A stretch of 18,797 bases of DNA from Burkholderiaceae bacterium (GTDB lineage: Bacteria; Pseudomonadota; Gammaproteobacteria; Burkholderiales; Burkholderiaceae). Positions 7,691-15,258 of the stretch are shown in pieces. Under the pieces are notes generated by a model that was given only the letters and a program-made list of their open reading frames with translations, ran no database searches and was not told the origin of the DNA. Numbering within the stretch: position 1 is the stretch's first letter; the number at the start of each line of letters is the position of its first letter. The position numbers and the translations under genes were made by a program. The stretch covers positions 1 to 18,797 of the forward strand of contig JALREG010000159.1 of NCBI GenBank assembly GCA_023253905.1, in the 5' to 3' direction.

Positions 7691-8712
7691 TGCGCTGCGC
7701 ATGCTGTCCGATTGATATTCATGCTCACTGGTTCCCGCGGCGATGGCTCACCGAACTCCAACGGCGAGGCCCCGCGCATGGCCTGGTCTGGGAGGAGGTG
7801 ACAGGGGCGGGCCCGCGCTTTCGGCACGGACATCTTTCAACCGGGCCCACCGGCCCGCGCTTTATCGATCTCGATGCAAGGCGCGAGGCCATGGCGGGCC
7901 AAGCCGTCTCGGCGCAGGCCTTGTCGCTTTCGCAGCCCATGGTTTACTGGGCGGGTCGTGAAGACGGCAACAGCCTGGCTATGCTCTATAACGACTGCCT
8001 TGCCGAGGCACATCAGTCGGATCCGGCGCGGTTTGTAGGCCTTGCTACGCTACCCCTTCAGGCGGTCGATCTCGCGCTTCGCGAAATCGATCGGCTGCCA
8101 TCTCTACCCGGGATTCGAGGCGTGTGCATTGCCACCTGCGTGCTCGATCGCGACCTGTCAGACGCAGCGTTCACGTCCGTGTGGGAGCGGCTCGAAGCGT
8201 TGGGCTTACCGGTGTTTCTGCATCCCACCTTCGTGCTCGCGCCTGATCGGCTCGAGCGTTTCTATCTCACCAATCTGCTGGGTAATCCTTTTGAAACCGC
8301 GGTCGCCGCCGCGCATCTCATTTTTGGTGGCGTCCTTGATCGGTTTCCAAAGCTTGAAGTGGTACTGCCGCATGCTGGCGGCGCGTTTCCCTGGCTGGTG
8401 GGGCGCCTGCGCCGGGGTTGGGAGAAGCGTCAGGATCTGAAACCGCTGTCAGCCGACCCCCTCAGCTATCTCCGACGCTTTCACTACGACACCATCGGGT
8501 ATTCCGAAGAGGTGCTTGACTATCTGCTTCGCCATATCGGCGCCGATCGCATCATGATGGGTAGCGACTACTGCTTCCCGATTGCCTATGAGCAGCCGGT
8601 TGAGGTGGTCAGCACGCATCCGGGGCTCTCGGAGGCCGATCAGACGGCAATCCTGGAGGGCAATGCGCGGCGACTGCTGGGGCTACCGGCGGCGGGTGCG
8701 GCGCCTGTTTGA
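7690..8712 (+). CDS. Amidohydrolase-superfamily decarboxylase, ACMSD-like
   Basis: This is a 340-residue metal-dependent enzyme of the amidohydrolase-2 family. It has the full metal site expected for aminocarboxymuconate-semialdehyde decarboxylase (ACMSD)-type enzymes: His11 and His13 (DIHAHWFP), His178 (FLHPTF), His228 (LPHAGGAFPWL) and Asp293 (GSDYCFP). The residue spacing is close to that of bacterial ACMSD. The HxH start distinguishes it from relatives where the first ligand is Glu (ExH). Family members remove CO2 from aromatic or muconate-type acids without oxygen, though some are hydrolases. Its start overlaps the TRAP large permease stop by one base, so it probably acts on the imported acid or a product of it. 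An Arg/Trp-rich loop follows the second metal region, and the end is GC-rich with no visible truncation. Classic ACMSD neighbours of the 2-nitrobenzoate or tryptophan pathways are not seen, so the true substrate is open. Confidence 0.88.
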   Translation: MRCACCPIDIHAHWFPRRWLTELQRRGPAHGLVWEEVTGAGPRFRHGHLSTGPTGPRFIDLDARREAMAGQAVSAQALSLSQPMVYWAGREDGNSLAMLYNDCLAEAHQSDPARFVGLATLPLQAVDLALREIDRLPSLPGIRGVCIATCVLDRDLSDAAFTSVWERLEALGLPVFLHPTFVLAPDRLERFYLTNLLGNPFETAVAAAHLIFGGVLDRFPKLEVVLPHAGGAFPWLVGRLRRGWEKRQDLKPLSADPLSYLRRFHYDTIGYSEEVLDYLLRHIGADRIMMGSDYCFPIAYEQPVEVVSTHPGLSEADQTAILEGNARRLLGLPAAGAAPV

Positions 8713-8748
8713 GCGGCAGCGGCGCCTCGATCAGCCGTCGGTCCTCTC

Positions 8749-8766
8749 GGCGGGGTGGGCCTCGCC
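8749..8766. terminator. Hairpin between convergent genes, possible terminator without T-tract
   Basis: GGCGGGG (8749-8755) pairs with CCTCGCC (8760-8766) through a four-base loop, with one G-T wobble. It lies in the 67-bp gap between the amidohydrolase stop and the convergent solute-binding-protein stop. No run of T follows on either strand, so intrinsic termination is uncertain. Confidence 0.25.
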
Positions 8767-8779
8767 ACGAGCCTCGCTA

Positions 8780-9751
8780 CTACTCCGCTTGAATCCCGGC
8801 CTGTTTAATCAGCTTCGCATATTTTTCAAACTCGGCGCGTGTGAACGCAGCGAATTGCTCAGGTGTATTCGCCACAGGCTCGGCACCAAACTGATTCAGC
8901 TTCTCGCGCATTTCGGGCAGTTGAACGATGCGCGCAATGTCCCTCTGGATGCGGCTGGTGATGTCGGACGGCACATTGCGGGCGGTGTACATGCCATACC
9001 AGGCATAGGTTTCATACGCCGGGAGTCCCGCTTCAATAGCCGTGGGAACATCAGGCATTGAGGGATGGCGTGCACGCCCTGCCACGGCCAGCACGCGAAG
9101 CTTGCCCGACTTGTAGTGCTGCAGCACGGTGAGCGTGCTGGTAAACCCCGCCTCAATGTGCCCGCCCAGCATGTCAGTCATGATCATCGAGCCGCCTTTG
9201 TAGGGCACATGAGTGAGATCAACGCCAGCCTGCTGCTTGAACTGCTCGCCTGCCAGACGAGATGAGGGTTCGGAGCTACCAAAGCGAAGCTTGCCCGGAT
9301 TGGCCTTGGCGTGAGTGATGAATTCGCGGAGCGTATTCGCTGGCACGGACGGGGTGACCACGACCACCCAGGGCGAGGTGGCAATGAGCGTAACCGGTGC
9401 GGCATCGGCCACCGGATCAAACGGCATGCTTTTCTGCAGGCTTCCGTTGATGACATGTGCGCCCACCACCACCACCAGGTTGTGCCCGTCGGGTGGCGAC
9501 TTGAGCACCAGGTCGGTGCCTACGATGCCGTTGGCACCGGGACGGTTTTCGACCACCACATTCTGACCCCAGGCCTCGCCCAGCTTGGCGGCCAATTGGC
9601 GACTGATGATGTCGGTGCCTCCGCCTGGCGCGTAGGGCACAACGATCCGGACCGGCCGATTCGGAAAATTCGCCTGCTGCGCGAGGGCCGGAAGCGACGC
9701 GGTGACGAGACAGGCGCCTGCGAATGCGGCATGAATCAGTGATCGGATCAT
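8780..9751 (-). CDS. Bug/TctC-family tripartite tricarboxylate transporter solute-binding protein
   Basis: This is a 323-residue periplasmic binding protein. The signal peptide (residues 1 to about 24) ends LPALAQ. The Bug signatures follow in order: PNRPVRIVVPYAPGGGTD, VVENRPGANGIVGTD, then VPYKGGS near the middle, and the C-terminal NQFGAEPVANTPEQF. These proteins bind small, usually carboxylated, ligands; some work with TctA/TctB permeases, but many are orphans. No TctA or TctB is in view. AGGAG lies 8 bp before the ATG. It is the last gene of the minus-strand operon behind the DUF3237 gene (45-bp gap), so its ligand may be the substrate of the MetE-like, lipocalin-like and DUF3237 proteins. 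Confidence 0.94.
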   Translation of the reverse strand: MIRSLIHAAFAGACLVTASLPALAQQANFPNRPVRIVVPYAPGGGTDIISRQLAAKLGEAWGQNVVVENRPGANGIVGTDLVLKSPPDGHNLVVVVGAHVINGSLQKSMPFDPVADAAPVTLIATSPWVVVVTPSVPANTLREFITHAKANPGKLRFGSSEPSSRLAGEQFKQQAGVDLTHVPYKGGSMIMTDMLGGHIEAGFTSTLTVLQHYKSGKLRVLAVAGRARHPSMPDVPTAIEAGLPAYETYAWYGMYTARNVPSDITSRIQRDIARIVQLPEMREKLNQFGAEPVANTPEQFAAFTRAEFEKYAKLIKQAGIQAE

Positions 9752-9796
9752 GAGGAACTCCTGAAGGGGGATACGGCGCGGGGCCGTTCAAACAAC

Positions 9797-10255
9797 CTAG
9801 AGAATTTCATCGACGCGCAACTCCACCGCATTTCGGGTGCGGCGACCATAGGCCACCGCGAGCAGGCGGGTGAGTGGCAGCAACGCAGGCGCGCTGGTCT
9901 CGAAACGCATGACGGTACGGAAATAGTAGAGCGCAGGGTCGACGTCTTCGCCGCGGCCGAGCCGAGCGAGTACCTCGGGCGAGGCCGTGCGCAGGCCCTG
10001 GCTGGTCACCTGAATGAGTTCTCCGGCATCGGTCTTGAGCGTGTATCGGGCATCCAGGTCTATCGTGCCGTCGGTGCGTACCCATTGCCAGTCGGCACCG
10101 CCCGGCAGCACGGTGCCTGAAATGAGATCGCCTTCAAAATGCCCACCTTGAATGTTCACCACCCGACGATGACCCATGGGCGTGAGACCAACATCAACGA
10201 TGTCAGCCAACTCGGCGCGCAACAGGCGGATTAGCGGACGGGTGACGGTGTTCAT
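9797..10255 (-). CDS. DUF3237 family protein
   Basis: This is a 152-residue cytoplasmic protein. It matches the DUF3237 pattern: GGHFEGDLISGTVLPGGADW (about 37-56), then DGTIDLDARYTL, a VLARLGRGE turn, YYFRTVMRFET (about 110-120), and a basic VAYGRRTRNAVEL end. The family folds as a small beta barrel and has no firmly assigned reaction. It often sits among catabolic genes beside alpha/beta hydrolases and Bug proteins. The ATG overlaps the stop of the lipocalin-like gene by 4 bp (ATGA), so the two are translationally coupled and may act together. No signal peptide and no cysteine-rich or metal motif is evident. Confidence 0.82.
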   Translation of the reverse strand: MNTVTRPLIRLLRAELADIVDVGLTPMGHRRVVNIQGGHFEGDLISGTVLPGGADWQWVRTDGTIDLDARYTLKTDAGELIQVTSQGLRTASPEVLARLGRGEDVDPALYYFRTVMRFETSAPALLPLTRLLAVAYGRRTRNAVELRVDEIL

Positions 10256-10728
10256 GGCTTCATTCGTTTCCAGGTGAGCGAGTGCCGGCGCTGGATGCTC
10301 GTGCCAGGTAACGTGTCTTCCGCCGACAGGATCAGTGTGTGCTCGCCCACTAAGCGCATCCGCCTCACCTGGTCGGTCCCGATGAGGTTGGGGTAGAGGG
10401 CAATCACCACCTCATGCCGCACATGATCCGCATCGGGGAAAGAATACGGCCCGCCGTAGTTCATGAAGGCATCGATCGCCTCGAGTCGCTCGGCTGCCGG
10501 CGCATGCTTCAGACTCGCGCTCGACATGGGCGGGCGCCCCGCTCGGCTGATGCTGGCATTCATCCAGCCATCGGGGCTGTAGACCAGCAGCCCCTCCGGA
10601 TGCTCGCCAAAGGGAAGCGTGGGGGCGCGGCCATCGGAATATTCTGTGCGCCAGTCGGCGAGCCGCCAGCCGCCCACGATGGGGTGGTGGGCGACGGGGC
10701 TTCCTTCAGGATGTATTGAGGCACTCAT
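10252..10728 (-). CDS. Lipocalin-like domain protein
   Basis: This is a 158-residue protein resembling the lipocalin-like family common in proteobacterial and actinobacterial catabolic clusters. Visible landmarks are the opening GGWRLADW (about 19-26), EGLLVYSPDGWMNASIS (about 45-60), YGGPYSFPD in the middle, and a final strand HSLTWKRM. It is probably a small beta barrel that binds a hydrophobic ligand; no catalytic residues can be named. The frame extends upstream to 10833, into the methyltransferase gene, but the ATG at 10728 is preferred because it avoids that overlap and lies just before the conserved domain. The Shine-Dalgarno is weak. It lies 28 bp after the MetE-like gene and overlaps the DUF3237 gene by 4 bp. 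Confidence 0.75.
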   Translation of the reverse strand: MSASIHPEGSPVAHHPIVGGWRLADWRTEYSDGRAPTLPFGEHPEGLLVYSPDGWMNASISRAGRPPMSSASLKHAPAAERLEAIDAFMNYGGPYSFPDADHVRHEVVIALYPNLIGTDQVRRMRLVGEHTLILSAEDTLPGTSIQRRHSLTWKRMKP

Positions 10729-10756
10729 GGGGTGTCGGGCCGGGAACCGGACGCGC

Positions 10757-11788
10757 TCAGGCCTTGGCCTGAAGCTCGCGTCGCACGATGGCCGCTCCTG
10801 CTGCCATGGCCTGCATCTTGCCGAACGCCACATCGCGCGGCAGATATTTCATGCCGCAGTCGGGCGCGACGATGATGTTTTCGGCGGGGGCATAGGGGAG
10901 CGCCTTCCGGATGCGCGCGGCGATGGTGTCGGGTGACTCCACCGCCATGTCGGCCAGATCAACCACACCCAGAATGATTTTCTTGCCTGCAAGATCCTTG
11001 AGCACCGCAACGTCGAGATTTGATTGTGCGGTCTCCAGGCTGATCTGACGGCAATTGCAGTTGCGCAACTGGGTCAGGAACGAATAGCCGCTCGGCCGCG
11101 CATGGATCACATGGGCGTAGCCAAAGCAGATATGAACCGCTGTGGTGCCGGTGATGCCCTCCAGTGCAGCGTTCAAGGCCTGAAGCCCGTATTGCTCTGC
11201 AGGCTCGGGGCGGGCCTGCATGTAGGGCTCATCAATCTGAACGATATCGGCGCCGGCAGCGAACAGGTCGCGAATCTCGGCATTGACCGCCACCGCGTAG
11301 TCGAGCGCCGCATCGGCGGGATGCCGATAGAAATCATTCTGCGCCTGCTGCGACATGGTGAATGGACCTGGCACGGTGATCTTGATCGGCCGCGTGGTGT
11401 GCCGGCGCAGGAACTTCACATCCTCGACCTGAACCGCGTGCTTGCGGCGAATCTTGCCGGTAATGCGAGGCACGGGATTGGGATGTCCCGAGCGGTCGAG
11501 CGCGGTACCGGGGTTGTCGATATCAACACCCTCTAGCGCCGTGGCAAACCGGTTGGAATAACTCTCCCGCCGAATCTCGCCATCGGTGATGATGTCGAGG
11601 CCCGCGTCTTCCTGAAGTTTGATCGCTGCAAGGGTGGCGTCGTCCTGCGCCTCGGCGAGCACCGCAGCCGGCACCTTCCAGATTTCACGCGCGCGAACAC
11701 GCGGCGGAAAGCGCCCGCGCAGATTGTCACGGTCGACCAGCCAGTCGGGCTGGGGCAGGCTTCCGACGAGCGAGGTGGGCAGAAGCAT
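10757..11788 (-). CDS. Core-MetE-like, cobalamin-independent methionine synthase C-terminal family methyltransferase
   Basis: This is a 343-residue zinc methyltransferase matching only the C-terminal catalytic half of MetE (full MetE is about 750 residues). The four zinc ligands are present: His219 and Cys221 (VHICFGYAH), Glu252 (ISLETAQ) and Cys311 (VAPDCGMKYL). The barrel motifs TDGEIRRESY, VPGPFTM and QIDEPYMQ are also present. The start at 11788 is fixed by a strong Shine-Dalgarno, GGAGGAGA, 4 bp upstream; a longer frame to 11947 would run into the divergent MFS gene. Core-MetE proteins move a methyl group onto a thiol such as homocysteine, but without the N-terminal half the donor usually differs from methyltetrahydrofolate triglutamate. 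It heads an operon with lipocalin-like, DUF3237 and Bug genes, which suggests a special methyl donor or a demethylation role rather than housekeeping methionine synthesis. Confidence 0.88.
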   Translation of the reverse strand: MLLPTSLVGSLPQPDWLVDRDNLRGRFPPRVRAREIWKVPAAVLAEAQDDATLAAIKLQEDAGLDIITDGEIRRESYSNRFATALEGVDIDNPGTALDRSGHPNPVPRITGKIRRKHAVQVEDVKFLRRHTTRPIKITVPGPFTMSQQAQNDFYRHPADAALDYAVAVNAEIRDLFAAGADIVQIDEPYMQARPEPAEQYGLQALNAALEGITGTTAVHICFGYAHVIHARPSGYSFLTQLRNCNCRQISLETAQSNLDVAVLKDLAGKKIILGVVDLADMAVESPDTIAARIRKALPYAPAENIIVAPDCGMKYLPRDVAFGKMQAMAAGAAIVRRELQAKA

Positions 11789-11792
11789 CGGG

Positions 11793-11800
11793 TCTCCTCC
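11793..11800 (-). promoter_or_regulatory. Strong Shine-Dalgarno of the MetE-like gene
   Basis: GGAGGAGA on the minus strand, 4 bp before the ATG at 11788, is among the best ribosome-binding sites in the window. It decides the start against the longer open frame. Confidence 0.7.
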
Positions 11801-11903
11801 TGTGTGATTTTCGGTTTGCGCGGCAATGCCGTTTGCGCTTTGCCTGTAGTGTAGCGCCGTCGCGCCCGTCGGGGGCTCGCGAGGTTCAGGAGCGTCATCG
11901 CAG

Positions 11904-13121
11904 ATGCTGGCCCGGGTCACCATACCGTTGGCTGCAGCCAATTTCATGAATCAGGCCGCACGTACTGTGATGGCCATCGTGGGGCCGGTGCTGGCGATTG
12001 AGCTCGGTCTTTCCGCAAGCGAGCTCGGCATGCTTGCGGCCTTTCTGTTTGCGGCGTATTCGCTCACTCAGTTGCCGCTGGGGGTCGCGCTTGATGCCTA
12101 CGGCCCCAGGCGGGTTCAGGCCGTTCTGATGACGCTTGCCGCACTCGGCTTCATGATCTTTGCGCTGTCGCCTGGGTTTGCCGGCCTCGCCGCGGGTCGT
12201 ATCCTGATCGGCGTAGGGATCTCTGCGGGGCTCATGGCCGTCATCAAGGCGCATGCAGACTGGTTCGAATTCAACCGGCGCGCACAGCTCACCGGCATCG
12301 CCATGGCAATCGGCTCGCTCGGCAGTGCACTCACCACCACGCCGGTCCAGGCGCTACTTCCCGCTCTTGGGTGGCGAGGTGTGTTTGGCGCGCTGGGTGG
12401 CCTCACCTTTGCGGTGGCGGTTTGGATTTTTATTGCGGTGCCCGATAAGCCGCGCGCCGCAGACGCTTCGCGCTCGTTGCTGGGGGACATCGCAGTCAGC
12501 GGACGCATTCTCGCGTCGCGACACTTCTGGCGATATGGGCCCGCAATGGGCACCCTGTCGATGTTCAACTTTGCCTACCTCGGACTCTGGGCGGGACCGT
12601 GGTTGCGCGATGTCGCCGGGATGGACGGGCTCGCTCGCGCCGGGGTCCTGTTTGTTTACACGCTTGCAATGGTAGCGGGCAGCATGATCACCGGCAGTAC
12701 ATCGAGCCGGGCGAGCGTCGCGGGGCTGCCGCCCTTCATCGTGCCGGTGGTGTGTCTTGTTGTGATGGTGTTTCTTCAGATTGGCATGATGATGCAGCCA
12801 ACCCAGGCGGCGGTTGTTATTGCCTTATGGGCCGCTGCAGCGGTGTTTGGCTCGGCTGGCCCGGTCGCCTACGTGGCCATGGGCCAGCTGTTCCCGCCCG
12901 AGCAGACCGGACGCGTGTCCACGGCGGTCAATATGTTGTCGCTGGGCGGCGCTTTTCTGGTTCAGGCCGCGATCGGCTGGATTCTTGATCTATGGCCGCG
13001 CACACCCTCAGGGGGCTGGGATCCTGATGGCTACAGTTGGGCGCTGGGGCTCACCACGGGCTTGCAGGCGATTGCCGCAGTGGTGCTTGCCACCGCCCCG
13101 AAACATCCGAACCGGTCCTGA
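11904..13121 (+). CDS. MFS transporter
   Basis: This is a 405-residue inner-membrane transporter of the major facilitator superfamily with about 12 hydrophobic segments in two sets of six. The loop between helices 2 and 3 carries the motif-A variant GVALDAYGPRRV (about 58-69), and helix 4 contains GRILIGVGISAGL. A charged cytoplasmic loop near residues 178-205 divides the halves. AGGAG lies 11 bp before the ATG, so the start is plausible. The gene diverges from the core-MetE operon across 115 bp and converges on a Bug gene. It may import the same substrate or export a product. The family is too broad for the substrate to be named. Confidence 0.9.
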   Translation: MLARVTIPLAAANFMNQAARTVMAIVGPVLAIELGLSASELGMLAAFLFAAYSLTQLPLGVALDAYGPRRVQAVLMTLAALGFMIFALSPGFAGLAAGRILIGVGISAGLMAVIKAHADWFEFNRRAQLTGIAMAIGSLGSALTTTPVQALLPALGWRGVFGALGGLTFAVAVWIFIAVPDKPRAADASRSLLGDIAVSGRILASRHFWRYGPAMGTLSMFNFAYLGLWAGPWLRDVAGMDGLARAGVLFVYTLAMVAGSMITGSTSSRASVAGLPPFIVPVVCLVVMVFLQIGMMMQPTQAAVVIALWAAAAVFGSAGPVAYVAMGQLFPPEQTGRVSTAVNMLSLGGAFLVQAAIGWILDLWPRTPSGGWDPDGYSWALGLTTGLQAIAAVVLATAPKHPNRS

Positions 13122-13136
13122 GACGCGGTGCGCAGC

Positions 13137-13166
13137 GCAGCCTGGCGCGCGCGCCGCTCGGGCTGC
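13137..13166. terminator. GC hairpin between convergent genes, possible terminator without T-tract
   Basis: GCAGCC (13137-13142) pairs with GGCTGC (13161-13166). The loop itself holds a perfect 12-bp palindrome, GGCGCGCGCGCC (13144-13155). It fills most of the 46-bp gap between the MFS and Bug stop codons. The symmetric placement suggests a two-way transcription barrier, but no T-run follows on either strand. Confidence 0.3.
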
Positions 13167-13167
13167 C

Positions 13168-14145
13168 CTAGTCGGTCCTGAGGCCATTTTCCTTGACCAC
13201 CGCTCCCCACCGAGCGTCATCGCGACGCAGCGTCTCGGCGAACTGCTCTGGTGTGCCGCCCGTGGGTTCGGTGCCCATCGCCTGGAAGCGCGCTCGGATG
13301 TCGGGCTGCGCAAGCACGTCATTGATTGCGCGATTGAGCGTTCGCACGATGTCAGCCGACACGCCGCTTGGCGCGAACACACCGTACCACGATGCCACCA
13401 CCAGATCGGTCACGCCCACTTCGGCCATGACCGGCACGTCCGGAAGACCGGGCAAGCGGGCGGGTGCGCTCAGGGCCAGCGCACGCAGCGCACCGCTCTT
13501 CAGATGACCGTCCACGGTCGGAGGCGCGGTGACCAGCAGGTGCAATTGACCGCCCAGCAGATCTTGTAATGCCTGGCCGCCCCCCTTGTAGGGGATGTGC
13601 GTCATCCTGAGACCCGTTCGACTCTTGAACAGCTCACCGGTGAGGTGGCCCGTGCTGCCATGGCCAGCAGATGACCAGTGCACCTTATCGCCCTGGGCAC
13701 GGGCCCAGGCGATGAACTCGCCCATGGTCTTCACAGGCAGCGATGACTGGACCACAAAAATAAGCGGTACCTGTGCAACGCTCACCACCGCCTGAAGATC
13801 ACGCTGGGGGTGATAGGGCAGCTTGGCATACATGTGGGGGTTGATCGCCATGGTGCCGTCAAAGCCCATCGCGATGGTGTAGCCGTCCGGTGTGGCTTTC
13901 GCCACCAGATCGGTACCGATGTTGCCGTTGGCCCCCGGACGGTTCTCTACCGGGAAAGGCTGACCCAGGGAATCCTGCAGCTTCTGACCGACCAGGCGGG
14001 CCAGTACATCTGTGGTGCCACCGGGCGAAAAAGGCACGACCATGCGGACCGGACGAGTGGGGTAGGCGCCCTGCGCGAACGCGAGGGAAATGCTGGTGGC
14101 GAATGGCGCAGCCCCAGCCATGCGAATCAGAGTACGGCGGTCCAT
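13168..14145 (-). CDS. Bug/TctC-family solute-binding protein (second copy)
   Basis: This is a 325-residue periplasmic binding protein. The N-terminus, DRRTLIRMAG followed by a hydrophobic run to about residue 25 (AFAQ), looks like a twin-arginine or standard signal peptide. Bug signatures follow: PTRPVRMVVPFSPGGTTD, VENRPGANGNIGTDLV, HIPYKGGGQALQDLLGGQ, and the late GTEPTGGTPEQF. AAGGAG lies about 8 bp before the ATG. It is clearly distinct from the copy at 8780-9751 through most of its length, so this is not a recent duplication. It is the last gene of the right-hand minus-strand run, 29 bp after the methyltransferase. No TctA or TctB is nearby, so the ligand and any permease partner are unknown. 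Confidence 0.94.
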   Translation of the reverse strand: MDRRTLIRMAGAAPFATSISLAFAQGAYPTRPVRMVVPFSPGGTTDVLARLVGQKLQDSLGQPFPVENRPGANGNIGTDLVAKATPDGYTIAMGFDGTMAINPHMYAKLPYHPQRDLQAVVSVAQVPLIFVVQSSLPVKTMGEFIAWARAQGDKVHWSSAGHGSTGHLTGELFKSRTGLRMTHIPYKGGGQALQDLLGGQLHLLVTAPPTVDGHLKSGALRALALSAPARLPGLPDVPVMAEVGVTDLVVASWYGVFAPSGVSADIVRTLNRAINDVLAQPDIRARFQAMGTEPTGGTPEQFAETLRRDDARWGAVVKENGLRTD

Positions 14146-14174
14146 CGGCTGTCTCCTTGATTGTCTGGTGTTCG

Positions 14175-15245
14175 TTATTTGCGTGCGATGACCATGGCCC
14201 AGGGGAAGCGCCAGGCGCGATAGTCGGGTGCGAGCGTACCTTCCGCTTCCTCGAACGGCATGATCTCCACGTCAGTGAAGCCGGCCTGTTTGTGGATGGC
14301 CACAAGATCGAGTTCGTTCAGCGGCTCCATGAAGGGCTCGTTGTTCCGACGCCCGTGCGAATAGTGGATGAAGCGCTTGAAAGGGTCGGGGTCGGGCACC
14401 AGAAAATCAAGATGTATCGCGGTGCCGCCGGGCTCAAGGAGGCGAAAGCTTTCGGCCACTACGCGCTCGAGATGCGGTGGCGGCAATTCGTGAAGCAGCA
14501 TGGTGCTGGTGACCGTATCGAAGCGGCCTGCCTCCAGCCCGGTGTCGGCTGCATCGCGCTGAAGAAATCGCACACCCGAGGCCTGGTCATCGCGAGCATT
14601 CAAGGCGGCGACTCGAAGGCAGGGCGCGGACAGGTCAACCGCGGTGAGTTCGATTCCAGCGACCTCCTGGTAAAACGGTCGCGTACTCTTTCCGAATCCG
14701 CAGCCCAGGTCGACCATTCGCTTCGGACGTACGCGTCCAAGCAACGCAGCAGTGAATCGGTGGTGCAGATCGCGGTCCCGGCGAAGAAGCGGAGTGGTGC
14801 TTCGCGAAGCCTGCTCATAGACTAGTCCCGCGAGCGAATCGCCGGCGAGTCCTTTGGGATGCTGGTGCACATCGAATGAGGTGTAGTAGCGCGGCGGCTG
14901 GAATGCGGGGTCGAGTGCCAGATTGTCGAGCGAATCGGCCTCGGCCAGGCGCGCCTCGAGCGTGTCGCGCTCGCTCTCAAAGTAGGGAACGAGACCCAAC
15001 CGGCCGGAATACTTCATGCGCTGCAGGTGGCGTTCGTACCATGCATAAAATTGGTAGAGCGTTGAATCGGCGAGCAGCGCCTGAGCGTCGCGCGCCTGCG
15101 TGGGCGCGTTATTTCCCGAGCGTTGGGCCTGATCGGTAAGACGCGAATATTGACTTTGCAGTTCTGGGTAAATCTGGGTCGACCAGTAAATCTTGCAGTC
15201 CAGAACAAACTGCTGATAGGCCGCGACCTTGCGCTGGGGTTTCAT
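14175..15245 (-). CDS. Class I SAM-dependent methyltransferase with long N-terminal extension
   Basis: This is a 356-residue protein. The Rossmann methyltransferase domain lies in about residues 155-330. SAM-binding motif I reads VDLGCGFGKS (178-187), the acidic ribose contact is Asp204 (AVDLS), Asp231 follows in FLQRDAAD, and motif IV is FDTVTSTMLLHELPP (242-256). The first ~150 residues are a mostly helical, charged extension of no recognised family, which presumably selects the substrate or partner. The ATG at 15245 is chosen because GGGAGG lies 7 bp upstream. The frame extends 16 codons further, into the preceding gene. It lies 13 bp after the 104-residue gene, and its ribosome-binding site abuts that gene's stop, so the two are coupled. 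The target (small molecule, lipid or protein) is unknown. Confidence 0.87.
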   Translation of the reverse strand: MKPQRKVAAYQQFVLDCKIYWSTQIYPELQSQYSRLTDQAQRSGNNAPTQARDAQALLADSTLYQFYAWYERHLQRMKYSGRLGLVPYFESERDTLEARLAEADSLDNLALDPAFQPPRYYTSFDVHQHPKGLAGDSLAGLVYEQASRSTTPLLRRDRDLHHRFTAALLGRVRPKRMVDLGCGFGKSTRPFYQEVAGIELTAVDLSAPCLRVAALNARDDQASGVRFLQRDAADTGLEAGRFDTVTSTMLLHELPPPHLERVVAESFRLLEPGGTAIHLDFLVPDPDPFKRFIHYSHGRRNNEPFMEPLNELDLVAIHKQAGFTDVEIMPFEEAEGTLAPDYRAWRFPWAMVIARK

Positions 15246-15252
15246 TGGCGGG

Positions 15253-15258
15253 CCTCCC
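15253..15258 (-). promoter_or_regulatory. Shine-Dalgarno of the methyltransferase, abutting the upstream stop
   Basis: GGGAGG on the minus strand lies 7 bp before the ATG at 15245 and directly follows the stop codon of the 104-residue gene. This supports the shorter methyltransferase start and translational coupling. Confidence 0.6.

Noticed and set aside
11789..11903. Sigma-70 promoters for the core-MetE and MFS genes
   Set aside because: A TACACT on the minus strand (11853-11848) could be a -10, but no acceptable -35 lies at the right distance on either strand. Promoters must be here, but I cannot place them.
13890..14825. 311-codon plus-strand frame opposite the Bug and methyltransferase genes
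   Set aside because: It spans two real minus-strand genes with full motif sets. Its product resembles no family.
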